A stretch of 64,000 bases of DNA. Source: Streptomyces sp. XY006 (lineage in GTDB: Bacteria > Actinomycetota > Actinomycetes > Streptomycetales > Streptomycetaceae). The notes beneath the pieces are model-generated. The model did not search any database and was not told the origin of the DNA. It was given only the letters and a program-made list of their open reading frames with translations. The stretch spans positions 124,001 to 188,000 of the forward strand of contig NZ_NOKT01000008.1 of assembly GCF_002237655.1 (NCBI RefSeq), read 5' to 3'. Positions within the stretch are counted from its first letter, which is position 1; every line of letters starts with the position of its first letter. Both the position numbers and the translations under genes were made by a program. This document shows, in pieces, positions 52,282 to 61,338 of the stretch.

Positions 52282-55200
52282 ATGGTGACCTTCGCACAGG
52301 CGCAGGAGCGCGCGGAAGAGTGGATCAACGGGGACCTGCCGGCGTACCAGCATCGTGAGGTGCGGGTGCGGGAGTTCGACCTCGGGTTCGTGGTGTGGGC
52401 CGAGGACCGGGCGGACGGGCCGCGCTCGGACGGCGGCGCGCAGCGGCTGGTGATCGCGCGGGACAGCGGCGAGGCCACGCTGTGGCCCGGGCTGCCGGTG
52501 GGTGAGGTGATCCGCCGGTACGAGGAGGAGTACGGCCGTTCCGACACGGCGGACGAGCCGGTGCCGGCGGCGCCCGCGCGGGTGGATCTGAACCAGACGT
52601 CGTTCCTGCTGACTCCGCCGGAGTGGCTGCAGGACGCGGCGGACAAGCTGGGGATCCCGGACCGGCGGGAGACGACGTCCGGCGGCACGGGTGGGTCGGG
52701 CAGCGTAGGCAGCGCGGGTGGCGCGAATGGCTCGGCGGACGCTCCGGGTGCTCCGGGTGCTCCGGGTGCTCCGGGTGCTCCGGGTGCTCCGGGGGGCGCG
52801 GGTGGTGCGGGTGCGCCCGTGGCGCCGGGGAGTGGTGCGTCGTGGCCGGCCGCCGGGGGGAGCGACGCGGGGGCCGCGTCGGACGGTTCCGGTATTCCGG
52901 ACGCCTCGGGTACTGCGGGTGCGCCGGGTGCTCCCGGTGCTCCGGGTGCGCCCGCGGGGGCGACTCCTTGGGCGGGGACGGACACCAACGGCGATGCCGG
53001 TGACGACCGTTCCGTGCCGCTGCCCGCGACGGTGTTCGCGCCGCCGCTGAGTGAGAGCGAAGGGGACACCCCGCCGCCGTCGACGACGCCCGACGCCAAG
53101 ACGGCCCTGATGTCGGGCGGCAGCCAGCTTCCGCCGACGGCGCTGTCGCCGGCGATCGACGACCCGAACGCGGCGCCCGGTGGGCCGGGGTACGGCTATC
53201 CGCCCGGGGCCGCCGCGCCCGGCGGGCCGGGTACGCCACCGGCCGGTGTGCCGCACGGCAGCGCGCTTCCGCCCACGCAGGGTGGTCAGCCGTACGGGTA
53301 TCCGCAGGGGCCCGGTGGGCCTGGTGGACCTGGCGGGCACGGTGGATCCGCTGGTCAGGCCGGTGTGCCGCAGCCGCCGGCCGGGCCGGGGAGCGCGCAG
53401 CACGCCGGGGACATCGCCGACGCGGCGACCAGCAAGGCGACCCCGCCGCCGGGACGCGGCCGGGGCGCGGGTCCGACCACGCCGCCTCCGCCGGGTGCCC
53501 CGGGGACGCCGGGCGTGCGGCCGGGCGACACGCCCGCGCCGTCGGGGCCCGCAGCGCCGGGTACACCGGCGGGCGGCTACGTGCCCACGCAGATGGTCTC
53601 GGCGCTCGGCCCCGAGGGCCCGGGAGGCCCGGGAGCCCCTGCCGCGGGCGGACCTGGCGGCCCGGGCAGCCTCGGCGGCCAGGACGTACCTGGGTCCCCG
53701 GGCGCGCCCGGCGCGCCGCACGCGCCTGGTGCCCCTGGCGGCCACGGTGCCCAGGGGGCTGCCGGTGCCCCGGGTGGTTCCGGTGTCCCGGCTGGCCCGG
53801 GTGCCCCGCAGCCTCCGGGTGCTCCGCATGCGCCTGGTGCCCCCGGTGTTCCGCAGGGGGCCATGGGCGGCCACGGTGCCCCGGGTGGCCCGGGTGGGCC
53901 GCAACCTCCGGGTGGCCCGCACGCGCCTGGTGCCCCCGGTGTTCCGGGCGGCCACGGTGCCCCGGGCGGACCGGGTGCCCAGCAGCCTCCGGGTGGCCCG
54001 CATGCGCCTGGTGCCCCCGGTGTTCCGGGCGGTCACGGCGGTCCGGGTGGGCCGCAGCCCCCGGGTGCTCCGCACGCGCCTGGTGCCCCCGGTGTTCCGG
54101 GCGGTCACGGCGGTGCGGGTGCGCCGCAGCCCCCGGGGGCTCCGCAGCCGCCCGGTGTGCCCGGTGTTCCCGGCGGTACGCCGCCCGGTGGTGTGCATCA
54201 TGCCGCCACGATGCTTGCCGATCCCGGTCGGATGGGGCCGGGCGGTCCTCAGCCTCCGCAGCCGCCGGGGCCTCCTGGTGCGCCCGGTGTTCCGGGAGCC
54301 GCCGGTGGGCCGGGTGGGCCCGGCGTGCCGCATCCGCCCGGTGCCCCGCAGGCGCCCGGCGTGCCCGGTGCGCCCACTCCGCCCGGGCCTCCCGGTGTGC
54401 CCGGTGCTCCGCAGCCTCCTGGGGCCCCGGGTGTGCCCGGTGGGTCCGGGCCCGTGCACCACGCGGAGACCATGCTGGCCACGCCTCCCGCGGGCGGCCC
54501 CGGTGTGCCTCCGCCGCCGCAGGCCCCCGGCGCCCCGGGCGTCCCGGGCGTTCCTGGTGTGCCGCCCATGCCGCACGGCGGGATGCCCGGCGCGATGCCG
54601 CCGCCCGGTCAGCCCGTTCCAGGGCAGCCGCCGGCGTACGGCTATCCGCAGCAGCCCACCGGGCAGCCGACCGTCGGTCCCGGCTACCAGGCCGTGCTGC
54701 GCTACCGCGCGCAGGACGGTTCCGAGCAGCAGCTGATCCGGCGTTCGGCGCCGGGCACGCCGCACCCGGAGTGGCAGATCTTCCACGAGCTGCGCGCCAT
54801 GAACGTGCCGCCGGACCAGGTGCTGGAGCTGCACACCGAGCTGGAGTCGTGCGAGCTGCCGGGCGCGTACTGCGCGCGGATGATCCGGGAGCAGTGGCCC
54901 CAGGCGCGGATCACGTCGATCGCGCCGTACGGCACGGACCACGCGAGCCGGCAGCAGGGCATGCAGCAACTGCTGGCCCACCAGGGCGAGTTGCACCAGG
55001 TCGCGGACGGCCCGGCGCGCCCGGCCCCGGTGCGCGCTCCGCTGCCGCCGGTGCAGGCGGTGCCGCCGATCCCGCCGGAGGCCATCGCGCAGGAGCTGGC
55101 GGCGGCGTTCGGGCCGGGCGTGTTCCGGTTCGAACAGGCCGCCGTGTCGCGGCAGGGCGTGCCGCCGATCGTGGCGCACACGCTGGTCGCGGCCGGGCTG

Positions 55201-55638
55201 CCGATGGACATGGGCCCGTTCTTCTGGGCGCAGGCGCAGCCGGGCCGGCCCGTTCCGACGCTGGCGGAGCTGGCGGCCGAGCGTGGTGTGCAGCCGGCCT
55301 CGGACGCGGGTTCGTACCTGGTGATGGGCAGTGACTTCGGCAAGGCGATCTGCGTCCAGTACGGCACGGCGAACATCGTCGCCGTGCCGGTGGAGGCGGG
55401 GCCGGGCGGGGCGCCCGTACCGCCGCAGTTCGTGAACACCGGGCTGCCGGAGTTCGCGCGCTGCCTGGCGCTGCTCGGCCGGATGTGGCGGCTCAGGTTC
55501 GGGCTGAACCAGGAGCAGGCGGGCCGCTGGACCGTCGACTTCCAGGCGCAGCTGGCCGCGCTGGACCCGGCGGCGCTGGGTTCGCCGGAGAGCTGGTGGT
55601 CGGTGCTGCTGGAGCAGATGTGGGACGGGCTGCTGTGA
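52282..55638 (+). CDS. deaminase-SUKH-4 protein with collagen-like linker
   Basis: A 1118-residue protein. Residues 1-90 form a small beta domain (VRVREFDLGFVVWAEDR...LVIARDSGEATLWPG) like YrhB/Imm35-type immunity domains; this is tentative. Residues about 135-800 are a Gly/Pro/Ala-rich collagen-like linker with 27-residue imperfect repeats ([13 protein letters not shown]). Residues about 805-905 resemble the XOO2897-type nucleic acid deaminases: HTELESCELPGAYC, with His851, Glu853, Cys857 and Cys864. Residues about 930-1118 are SUKH-4. No signal peptide is present. ATG 52282 has GGGGAG upstream and follows the nuclease-SUKH gene by 7 bp, so they form an operon. A strong terminator closes it. 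Confidence 0.8.
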   Translation: MVTFAQAQERAEEWINGDLPAYQHREVRVREFDLGFVVWAEDRADGPRSDGGAQRLVIARDSGEATLWPGLPVGEVIRRYEEEYGRSDTADEPVPAAPARVDLNQTSFLLTPPEWLQDAADKLGIPDRRETTSGGTGGSGSVGSAGGANGSADAPGAPGAPGAPGAPGAPGGAGGAGAPVAPGSGASWPAAGGSDAGAASDGSGIPDASGTAGAPGAPGAPGAPAGATPWAGTDTNGDAGDDRSVPLPATVFAPPLSESEGDTPPPSTTPDAKTALMSGGSQLPPTALSPAIDDPNAAPGGPGYGYPPGAAAPGGPGTPPAGVPHGSALPPTQGGQPYGYPQGPGGPGGPGGHGGSAGQAGVPQPPAGPGSAQHAGDIADAATSKATPPPGRGRGAGPTTPPPPGAPGTPGVRPGDTPAPSGPAAPGTPAGGYVPTQMVSALGPEGPGGPGAPAAGGPGGPGSLGGQDVPGSPGAPGAPHAPGAPGGHGAQGAAGAPGGSGVPAGPGAPQPPGAPHAPGAPGVPQGAMGGHGAPGGPGGPQPPGGPHAPGAPGVPGGHGAPGGPGAQQPPGGPHAPGAPGVPGGHGGPGGPQPPGAPHAPGAPGVPGGHGGAGAPQPPGAPQPPGVPGVPGGTPPGGVHHAATMLADPGRMGPGGPQPPQPPGPPGAPGVPGAAGGPGGPGVPHPPGAPQAPGVPGAPTPPGPPGVPGAPQPPGAPGVPGGSGPVHHAETMLATPPAGGPGVPPPPQAPGAPGVPGVPGVPPMPHGGMPGAMPPPGQPVPGQPPAYGYPQQPTGQPTVGPGYQAVLRYRAQDGSEQQLIRRSAPGTPHPEWQIFHELRAMNVPPDQVLELHTELESCELPGAYCARMIREQWPQARITSIAPYGTDHASRQQGMQQLLAHQGELHQVADGPARPAPVRAPLPPVQAVPPIPPEAIAQELAAAFGPGVFRFEQAAVSRQGVPPIVAHTLVAAGLPMDMGPFFWAQAQPGRPVPTLAELAAERGVQPASDAGSYLVMGSDFGKAICVQYGTANIVAVPVEAGPGGAPVPPQFVNTGLPEFARCLALLGRMWRLRFGLNQEQAGRWTVDFQAQLAALDPAALGSPESWWSVLLEQMWDGLL

Positions 55639-55680
55639 CGCCGTGACGCCGTGACGCGTCGCGGCCGACGTGCCGTGAGG

Positions 55681-55716
55681 AGCCGGGCCCGGTCGTTCGC
55701 GCGACCGGGCCCGGCT
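55681..55716 (+). terminator. strong intrinsic terminator of the SUKH operon
   Basis: A perfect 15-bp stem, AGCCGGGCCCGGTCG (55681-55695) and CGACCGGGCCCGGCT (55702-55716), with a 6-base loop followed by TTTT. It separates the SUKH operon from the next gene. The remaining 250 bp to 55969 become AT-rich after 55870 and probably carry a promoter. Confidence 0.92.
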
Positions 55717-55969
55717 TTTTCGCGCCGGTACGGAGATTTCTCTCGCCGGGCGGTCACACCTTCCTGCTCCGCTCCGGCAGTGCAGTGACAGCGACGCACC
55801 ACTGCAAGGCCGCGGTGAGCGAGGAGCGCGTCGCGGCCGTCGCCGCCTGGCGGCCGTGACCCCGGTGCGGAGTGTCGCGTTATGAACACTTCCATCCGAT
55901 CCACCAAGATGTGCGCGACATCATCCCATTTCTCGCATATCGCGTCGGCGTGGTGGAGAGGGGCCCAGG

Positions 55970-56854
55970 ATGAGCAGCGCATCGGTGTCCTCGTACGGCT
56001 TTCCGGTCGTACGGGGGCGCGGTTACCGTCCCGAGCAGGTCGACGGGTACGCCGCGGACCTCTCCGCGGACCGTGACGCGGCCTGGGAGCGGGCCGCCCG
56101 GCTGACCGTGCTCGCCCGGCGGATGGACGAGGAACTGGCGCGGCTGCGGGAGACCGTGGCGCGACGGGGCCCGCAGACCTACGAGACGCTGGGGGAGCGG
56201 GCCCGGCGGCTGTACGAGCTCGGTGAGCAGGAGGCCGCTGCGGTCCGGGAGAGGGCGCGCCGGGAGGCACGTCAACAGGTGGAAGAGGCGCGGGCCTCTG
56301 CCGCTTGTGTGCGCGAGTCCGCGCAGGCGCACGCAGATGCCGTGCGGGCCGACGCCGACGAACGCGCCCGCCAGCGGCTGCTCGCGGCGCGTGCCGAGGC
56401 CGACGAGATCCTGGGCGAGGCCGGGCGCGAGGCGCAGGAGCAGCGCGGTGAGGTGCTGGCCGCGCTGCGGGAGATGGGGCAGCGGACCTCCGGGATGCTG
56501 GCCGAGAAGGAGAAGGAACGGGCCGAGCGGTGGGAGGCGGCCGGCCGGGAGGAGACGGGGCGGGCGGCCGCCGTGGACGCCCGGCACGCGGCGGAACTGG
56601 CCCGCGCCGAAGGGCTGCTGTCCGAGGCGGAGCAGGCCTTCGCCGACGCGGAGCGCGAGGCCCTCGCCCTGACGGAAGAGGCAGAGGCCCGGGCCGCGGA
56701 ACTGCTGGACGGGGCCCGGGCCCGGGCGGAAGCGGTCGAGCGCGAGACGGCACGGCTGCTGCGCGAGCACGCCGACCAGCGGGACGGCGTACGGGCCCAC
56801 ATCGACCACGTCCACAGCAGCCTGACGGCGTGGGCGGGACAGACGGCGGACTGA
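55970..56854 (+). CDS. DivIVA-like coiled-coil protein
   Basis: A 294-residue protein: an N-terminal DivIVA-like segment (SYGFPVVRGRGYRPEQVDGYAADL, residues 8-31), then nearly continuous coiled coil rich in Glu, Arg and Ala (about 35-285). Streptomyces polarity proteins of this type (the Scy/FilP/DivIVA group) organise tip growth, and many were first annotated as cellulose-binding. The ATG has GAGAGGGG upstream. It is not part of the SUKH operon because of the terminator between. Confidence 0.82.
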   Translation: MSSASVSSYGFPVVRGRGYRPEQVDGYAADLSADRDAAWERAARLTVLARRMDEELARLRETVARRGPQTYETLGERARRLYELGEQEAAAVRERARREARQQVEEARASAACVRESAQAHADAVRADADERARQRLLAARAEADEILGEAGREAQEQRGEVLAALREMGQRTSGMLAEKEKERAERWEAAGREETGRAAAVDARHAAELARAEGLLSEAEQAFADAEREALALTEEAEARAAELLDGARARAEAVERETARLLREHADQRDGVRAHIDHVHSSLTAWAGQTAD

Positions 56855-56859
56855 CCCCC

Positions 56860-57044
56860 GGCAGGGCCTGCCCGGACCGCACGGCGGACGAACTCCGGCG
56901 GGGCGTGCACGGGCCGGGCGGCGGACGACCTCCGGCGGGTCGTGCCAGGGCCGGGCGGCGGACGACCTCCGGCGGGTCGTGCCCGGACCGGACGGCGGAC
57001 GAACTCCGGCAGGGCGTGCCCGGACCGCACGGCGGACGAACTCC
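56860..57044. repeat. 37-bp minisatellite, 5 units
   Basis: Five units of 37 bp start at 56860, 56897, 56934, 56971 and 57008, with a partial sixth, between the convergent coiled-coil gene and the acetate-type symporter gene. The shared core is GGCGGACGAACTCCGGC. It may serve as a terminator spacer; the open frames through it are artefacts. Confidence 0.9.
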
Positions 57045-57095
57045 CCCAGGGCGTGCCACACGGAACTTCCGTCGCCGTCCCGGCCCTTCCTCCTC

Positions 57096-58709
57096 CTAGT
57101 CGTTCCTGCGTACCGCGCCCGCCAGGATCCAGCCCTCGACCGCCTCGTACTGGTGGCGCTGTTCCTCCGACTTGCGGCGGCCGGAGGCCAGCGTGCCCAG
57201 CCAGCCGCAGGCGAAGCCCAGGGGGATGGAGAGCAGGCCCGTGGTGGTGAACGGGAACCAGTTGAAGTCGGCCTCGGGGAAGGCGGAGACGGGTGAGCCG
57301 GAGACCAGGTTGGTGCCCGGCATCAGCAGCAGCACGGCCAGGGAGCCGCCGATGAGGGTGCTGAGCAGGCCCGCGCGGGTGTAGCGGCGCCAGAAGAGGC
57401 TGTAGACCAGCGCGGGGGCGATGGCCGAGGCGCCGAGGCAGAACGACAGCGTCACCAGGGGCTGCAGGCTGCGGTGCTGGACGAGGGTGGCCAGCAGGAT
57501 CGCGACGACGCCCACCGCCAGGGCCGAGATGCGGGCCAGGGCCATCTCGCGGCGCGGGGACATCTCGTGCACGCGGGTGGCGAACACGTCGTGCGCGAGG
57601 GAGTTGGCGCAGGCCAGGATCATCCCGGCGACGGAGGCCAGCAGCGTGAGGAAGACGGCCGTGGTGACGGTCGTGAACAGGAACGTCTCCGCCGCCGACA
57701 CGTCCGCGCCGAACGCCGCCTGGGAGCCGAGCAGATAGGCCGTGTTGCCCTGCGGGTCGACCTGGGCGATCACCGCCCGCCCGACCAGCGCGGTCGCGCC
57801 GAAGCCGATGACCGTGATGACGAGCACGAACAGCGCCACGCTGGACACGGCCCAGGACATCGACCGCCGTACCTGCCGGGCGCTGGAGGCGGTGTACATG
57901 CGCATCGTGACGTGGGGCAGGCAGGCGCCGCCGAGGACGATCGTCAGATGCGAGCTGATCATGTCCAGGTCGGGGCTGGCGCCGCCCGAGAACTGCAGGC
58001 CGGACGAGAGGAACGCCGAGCCCACGCCGCTGTTCTCGGCGGCCGCGCCGAACAGCGCACCCGGGTCCCAGTCGAAGCGGTTGAGGATCAGCACGGCGAC
58101 CACCAGGCCGGAGCCGAGCAGCATCACGATCTTGAGGATCTGGATGAGGGCGGTGCCCTTCATGCCGCCGATCGCCGCGTAGCTGATCATCAGCGCGCCG
58201 ACGCCGATGATGCAGCCGGTCTGCAGCGACTCGCCGGAGAAGCCGAGGATGAACGCCATCAGCTGCCCGGTCCCGGCCAGTTGGACCAGCATCAGCGGCA
58301 GCAGGGCCGCCAGGGTCACCGAGCAGGCCGCGATCCGCACCGCGCGTCCGGGCATCCGGCGGGTCAGCGCGTCGCCCATGGTGAACCGCCCGGCGTTGCG
58401 CAGCGGTTCGGCCAGCAGGAACATCAGCAGCATCAGCGACAGGGCGGTGCTCAGGGCCAGGACGGTCCCGTCGTAGCCGAACAGGGCGATCACGCCGCCG
58501 GTGCCGAGGACGGTCGCGGCGGAGATGTAGTCGCCGGCGATGGCGAGGCCGTTGCGCATGGGCGACAGGGAGCCGTAGCCGGTGTAGAACTCGTCGAGGT
58601 CGTCCCGGTCGGGGCCGGTCATCACGCACAGCAGCAGCGTGATGGTGGCGACGGTGGAGAAGCCGACCAGGGACATCGCCTGGGCGTTTCCGCTGAACAC
58701 GGTGTTCAC
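57096..58709 (-). CDS. SSS cation/acetate-type symporter
   Basis: A 537-residue membrane protein of the sodium:solute symporter family, acetate (ActP) branch, with about 13 helices. Branch marks: DEFYTGYGSLSPMRNGLAIAGDYISAATVLG near the N-terminus and GGMKGTALIQILKIVML. GTG 58709 overlaps the stop of the DUF485 gene as GTGA and has GGAGGG upstream, so translation is coupled. The pairing with DUF485 is the standard acetate/pyruvate-uptake operon. Confidence 0.9.
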   Translation of the reverse strand: MNTVFSGNAQAMSLVGFSTVATITLLLCVMTGPDRDDLDEFYTGYGSLSPMRNGLAIAGDYISAATVLGTGGVIALFGYDGTVLALSTALSLMLLMFLLAEPLRNAGRFTMGDALTRRMPGRAVRIAACSVTLAALLPLMLVQLAGTGQLMAFILGFSGESLQTGCIIGVGALMISYAAIGGMKGTALIQILKIVMLLGSGLVVAVLILNRFDWDPGALFGAAAENSGVGSAFLSSGLQFSGGASPDLDMISSHLTIVLGGACLPHVTMRMYTASSARQVRRSMSWAVSSVALFVLVITVIGFGATALVGRAVIAQVDPQGNTAYLLGSQAAFGADVSAAETFLFTTVTTAVFLTLLASVAGMILACANSLAHDVFATRVHEMSPRREMALARISALAVGVVAILLATLVQHRSLQPLVTLSFCLGASAIAPALVYSLFWRRYTRAGLLSTLIGGSLAVLLLMPGTNLVSGSPVSAFPEADFNWFPFTTTGLLSIPLGFACGWLGTLASGRRKSEEQRHQYEAVEGWILAGAVRRND

Positions 58710-59140
58710 CGGGTTCCCTCCCGCTTGGCGTCCAGCGCGGCCTGCTTGCGGATCCGGTCCGCGATCGGGTCGACGCGGCGGCGGGCCGTCTGCTCGTACA
58801 GGGCGATCGCCGCCCACGTCACCGGCACCTGGATGAGGGCGAGCAGCAGCCCGGTGGGCAGGCCGTCGGTGACGGTGCTCGTCATCAGTGACGGGGCGAA
58901 CGCCGACAGGAGCAGGAACAGCACGAAGTAGCCGAGGGCCGTGAGCGTGGCCACGCGCCGCTGCCAGCGGTAGGCGCTGCGCAGCACCCGCAGGTCGCTG
59001 TGGTGCCCGAGGGCGGCGTGGCGCTGGGGACGCCTCCCGGCCGGCTCGGGCTCCTGCCGCGGCACCCAGGGGTAGGTGTCGTACGACGGGGACGAGTCCG
59101 GTGGCGGGTACGGGTAGGACGGTGGCGGGTCGTAGGACAT
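58706..59140 (-). CDS. DUF485 membrane protein, symporter partner
   Basis: A 144-residue protein with a Pro/Tyr-rich N-terminus (SYDPPPSYPYPPP), then the DUF485 core (LRSAYRWQRRVATLTALGYFVLFLLLSAFAP) and a second helix, ending in charged residues. DUF485 proteins accompany ActP-type symporters. ATG 59140 has AAGGAG upstream. The gap to the next leftward gene (59141-59302) holds an AT-rich stretch with the palindrome CGGGT-GTT-ACCCG (59288-59300), a candidate operator. Confidence 0.88.
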   Translation of the reverse strand: MSYDPPPSYPYPPPDSSPSYDTYPWVPRQEPEPAGRRPQRHAALGHHSDLRVLRSAYRWQRRVATLTALGYFVLFLLLSAFAPSLMTSTVTDGLPTGLLLALIQVPVTWAAIALYEQTARRRVDPIADRIRKQAALDAKREGTR

Positions 59141-59302
59141 CCCGGTGCTCCTTGCGCGGGTCGGATCCGGTGCGGCGGACCGCAGGGAGGTGGGGGGCGG
59201 GCGGCCACGCACGTTACTGCGGGGTACCGGGCCTGCGCGAGGGTTTCGCCAAACTGATTGGTCGGTATGCGCTTACCTTCTTGACCTCGGGTGTTACCCG
59301 CG

Positions 59303-59824
59303 TTAACCCCTGTTTCCGGGTGTCAGGGGCGGGGTGGCGGCCAACTCCCGGCGTACATAGAGGAGTCCGGGCCGGCCGGCCAGGGTGGTCTCCCCGGCGG
59401 GGGTGAAACCGTTGCGGGTCAGCACCTTCCTGGAGGCGGGATGGTCCAGGGTGGTCCGCGCGGTGAGGGAGGTCAGCCCGTACGCGGTGGCCGCCAGCCG
59501 GCACAGCTGCGCGACGGCGGCCGTCGCCACGCCCCGGCCCGCGGCGCGCTCGCCGACGCGGTAGCCCAGTTCGGCGCTGCCGTCCGCCACGTCCATCAGG
59601 TTCACCCGGCCGATCAGCACGTCGTCCTCCAGCAGGACGTGGAAGTGGCACACGCGCGCGTGCTGCTCGGCCAGGAGCGCCCGGTGGCGTGCGGCGAACC
59701 CGTCCGGTGTGAAGTAGGCGTCCCCGCGGTCCGGGACCGTGCGCGCGAAGTACGCCCGGTTCTCCCGTTCGAAGGCCAGCAGGGCGTCCGCGTGGTCGGC
59801 GCGCAGCCGTTCCAGGGTCAGCAT
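59303..59824 (-). CDS. RimJ/RimL-type N-acetyltransferase
   Basis: A 173-residue GNAT enzyme. LTLERLRADHADALLAFE at the start, the acetyl-CoA loop ELGYRVGERAAGRGVATAAVAQLC and the NGF motif near the end mark the RimJ/RimL subgroup, which acetylates protein N-termini or small molecules. ATG 59824 lacks a good ribosome site; it follows the MFS gene by 20 bp and may depend on its translation. Confidence 0.87.
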   Translation of the reverse strand: MLTLERLRADHADALLAFERENRAYFARTVPDRGDAYFTPDGFAARHRALLAEQHARVCHFHVLLEDDVLIGRVNLMDVADGSAELGYRVGERAAGRGVATAAVAQLCRLAATAYGLTSLTARTTLDHPASRKVLTRNGFTPAGETTLAGRPGLLYVRRELAATPPLTPGNRG

Positions 59825-59844
59825 GGACCGGAGGGTACGGAAGG

Positions 59845-61338
59845 TCAGTCCCCCAGCACGGGGAATTTCCTCGGCGCGAGGAACAGCAGCACCGCGAACG
59901 CCAGCGCCGCCGCGCAGGAGGCGCCCAGGTAGACGGCGTGCACCGCCTCGGCGATCGCCTGCCTGGTCGCCTCCGGCGCCGCGCCCGAGTCGAGCGCCCG
60001 GGTCACCGAGTCGAGGTCGCCCGCGCCGCCGAGCCGGGCGGCCAGCACCCCGTTGGCGACCGCGCCGAAGACGGCCGCGCCGATCGTCTGGCCGGTCTGG
60101 CGGCAGAACAGCACCGACGCGGTCGTCGTCCCGCGCTCCGCCCAGCCCACCGTCGACTGCACCCCGACGATCAGCGGCAGCTGGAACAGGCCCAGCGCGG
60201 CGCCCAGCAGCAGCATCAGCAGCGCCGGCTGCCAGGCCCGCCCCGGATAGGGCAGGAAGGGGAACGCCAGCAGGACCAGCGCGGCGGCCCCGATGCCCAG
60301 CATCGCGGTGTTGCGGAAGCCGATCCTGCGGTACACGTGCTGGCTCAGCGCCGCCGACACCGGCCAGCTCAACGTCCATACGGACAGCACGAACCCGGCG
60401 GCCACGGGCGCCAGGCCCAGCACCGACTGGGCGTAGGTGGGCAGGAAGACCGTCGGCGCGACCATCAGCAACCCCAGTGCGCCCAGGGCCAGATTGACCG
60501 CGGCGATCGTCCGGCGCCGCCACACCCAGCCCGGGATGATCGGCTCCGCCGCGCGGCGCTCCACCCACACCACCACCGCCACCAGGGCGAGCCCCGTGCC
60601 GCACAGGGCCAGTGAGGGCGCCGACAGCCACGGCCACGCCACCCCGCCCTGCACCAGGGCCGTCAGCAGCACCCCGCCGCAGGCGAACACCGCGAGCGCG
60701 CCGGCCCAGTCCACGCGCGCGTGCGGGACGATCTCCCGCTCCGGCTCGTGCAGATGACGCACGATCAGCCACAGCGCGACCGCGCCGATCGGCAGGTTGA
60801 CCAGGAAGATCCAGCGCCAGTCCGCGTACGCGGCGAGCACCCCGCCGATCCCGGGACCGGCGACCGCGGACACCGCCCACACCGTGGACAGCCTCGCCTG
60901 GATCCTGGGGCGCTCCTTGAGCGGGTAGAGGTCGGCGGCCAGGGTCTGCACGGTGCCCTGCAGGGCGCCGCCGCCCAGGCCCTGCACGATGCGGAAGGCG
61001 ATGAGCGCGCCCATGTTCCAGGCCAGCGCGCACAGCAGGGAGCCGAGCAGGAAGAGCACCGACCCCACGATCAGCACCGGCTTGCGGCCGAAGGTGTCGG
61101 AGAGCTTGCCGTAGAGGGGCAGGGTGACGGTCACGGCCAGCAGATAGCCGGAGAACAGCCAGGAGAAGACCGAGAAGCCGCCGAGGTCGCCGACGATCTG
61201 CGGGACGGCCGTCGAGACGATGGTGGAGTCCAGCGCCGCCAGCGCCATCGAGAGCATCAACGCGGCGACGACGGCCCCACGGCGGCCGGTCGTGGCGGCG
61301 CGCAGGGACTCCTGCGCCGCGGAACTGGTGCTGCCCAC
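59845..61338 (-). CDS. DHA2-family MFS drug exporter (EmrB/QacA type)
   Basis: A 497-residue, about 14-helix proton antiporter. Motif A is GKLSDTFGRKP; the first helix carries the DHA2 mark ALDSTIVSTAVPQIVGDLGG; motif C-like glycines lie in SAVAGPGIGGVLA. GTG 61338 has GGAGG 8 bases upstream. The exported drug is unknown. No TetR or MarR gene is beside it; a GNAT enzyme follows in the operon. Confidence 0.9.
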   Translation of the reverse strand: MGSTSSAAQESLRAATTGRRGAVVAALMLSMALAALDSTIVSTAVPQIVGDLGGFSVFSWLFSGYLLAVTVTLPLYGKLSDTFGRKPVLIVGSVLFLLGSLLCALAWNMGALIAFRIVQGLGGGALQGTVQTLAADLYPLKERPRIQARLSTVWAVSAVAGPGIGGVLAAYADWRWIFLVNLPIGAVALWLIVRHLHEPEREIVPHARVDWAGALAVFACGGVLLTALVQGGVAWPWLSAPSLALCGTGLALVAVVVWVERRAAEPIIPGWVWRRRTIAAVNLALGALGLLMVAPTVFLPTYAQSVLGLAPVAAGFVLSVWTLSWPVSAALSQHVYRRIGFRNTAMLGIGAAALVLLAFPFLPYPGRAWQPALLMLLLGAALGLFQLPLIVGVQSTVGWAERGTTTASVLFCRQTGQTIGAAVFGAVANGVLAARLGGAGDLDSVTRALDSGAAPEATRQAIAEAVHAVYLGASCAAALAFAVLLFLAPRKFPVLGD

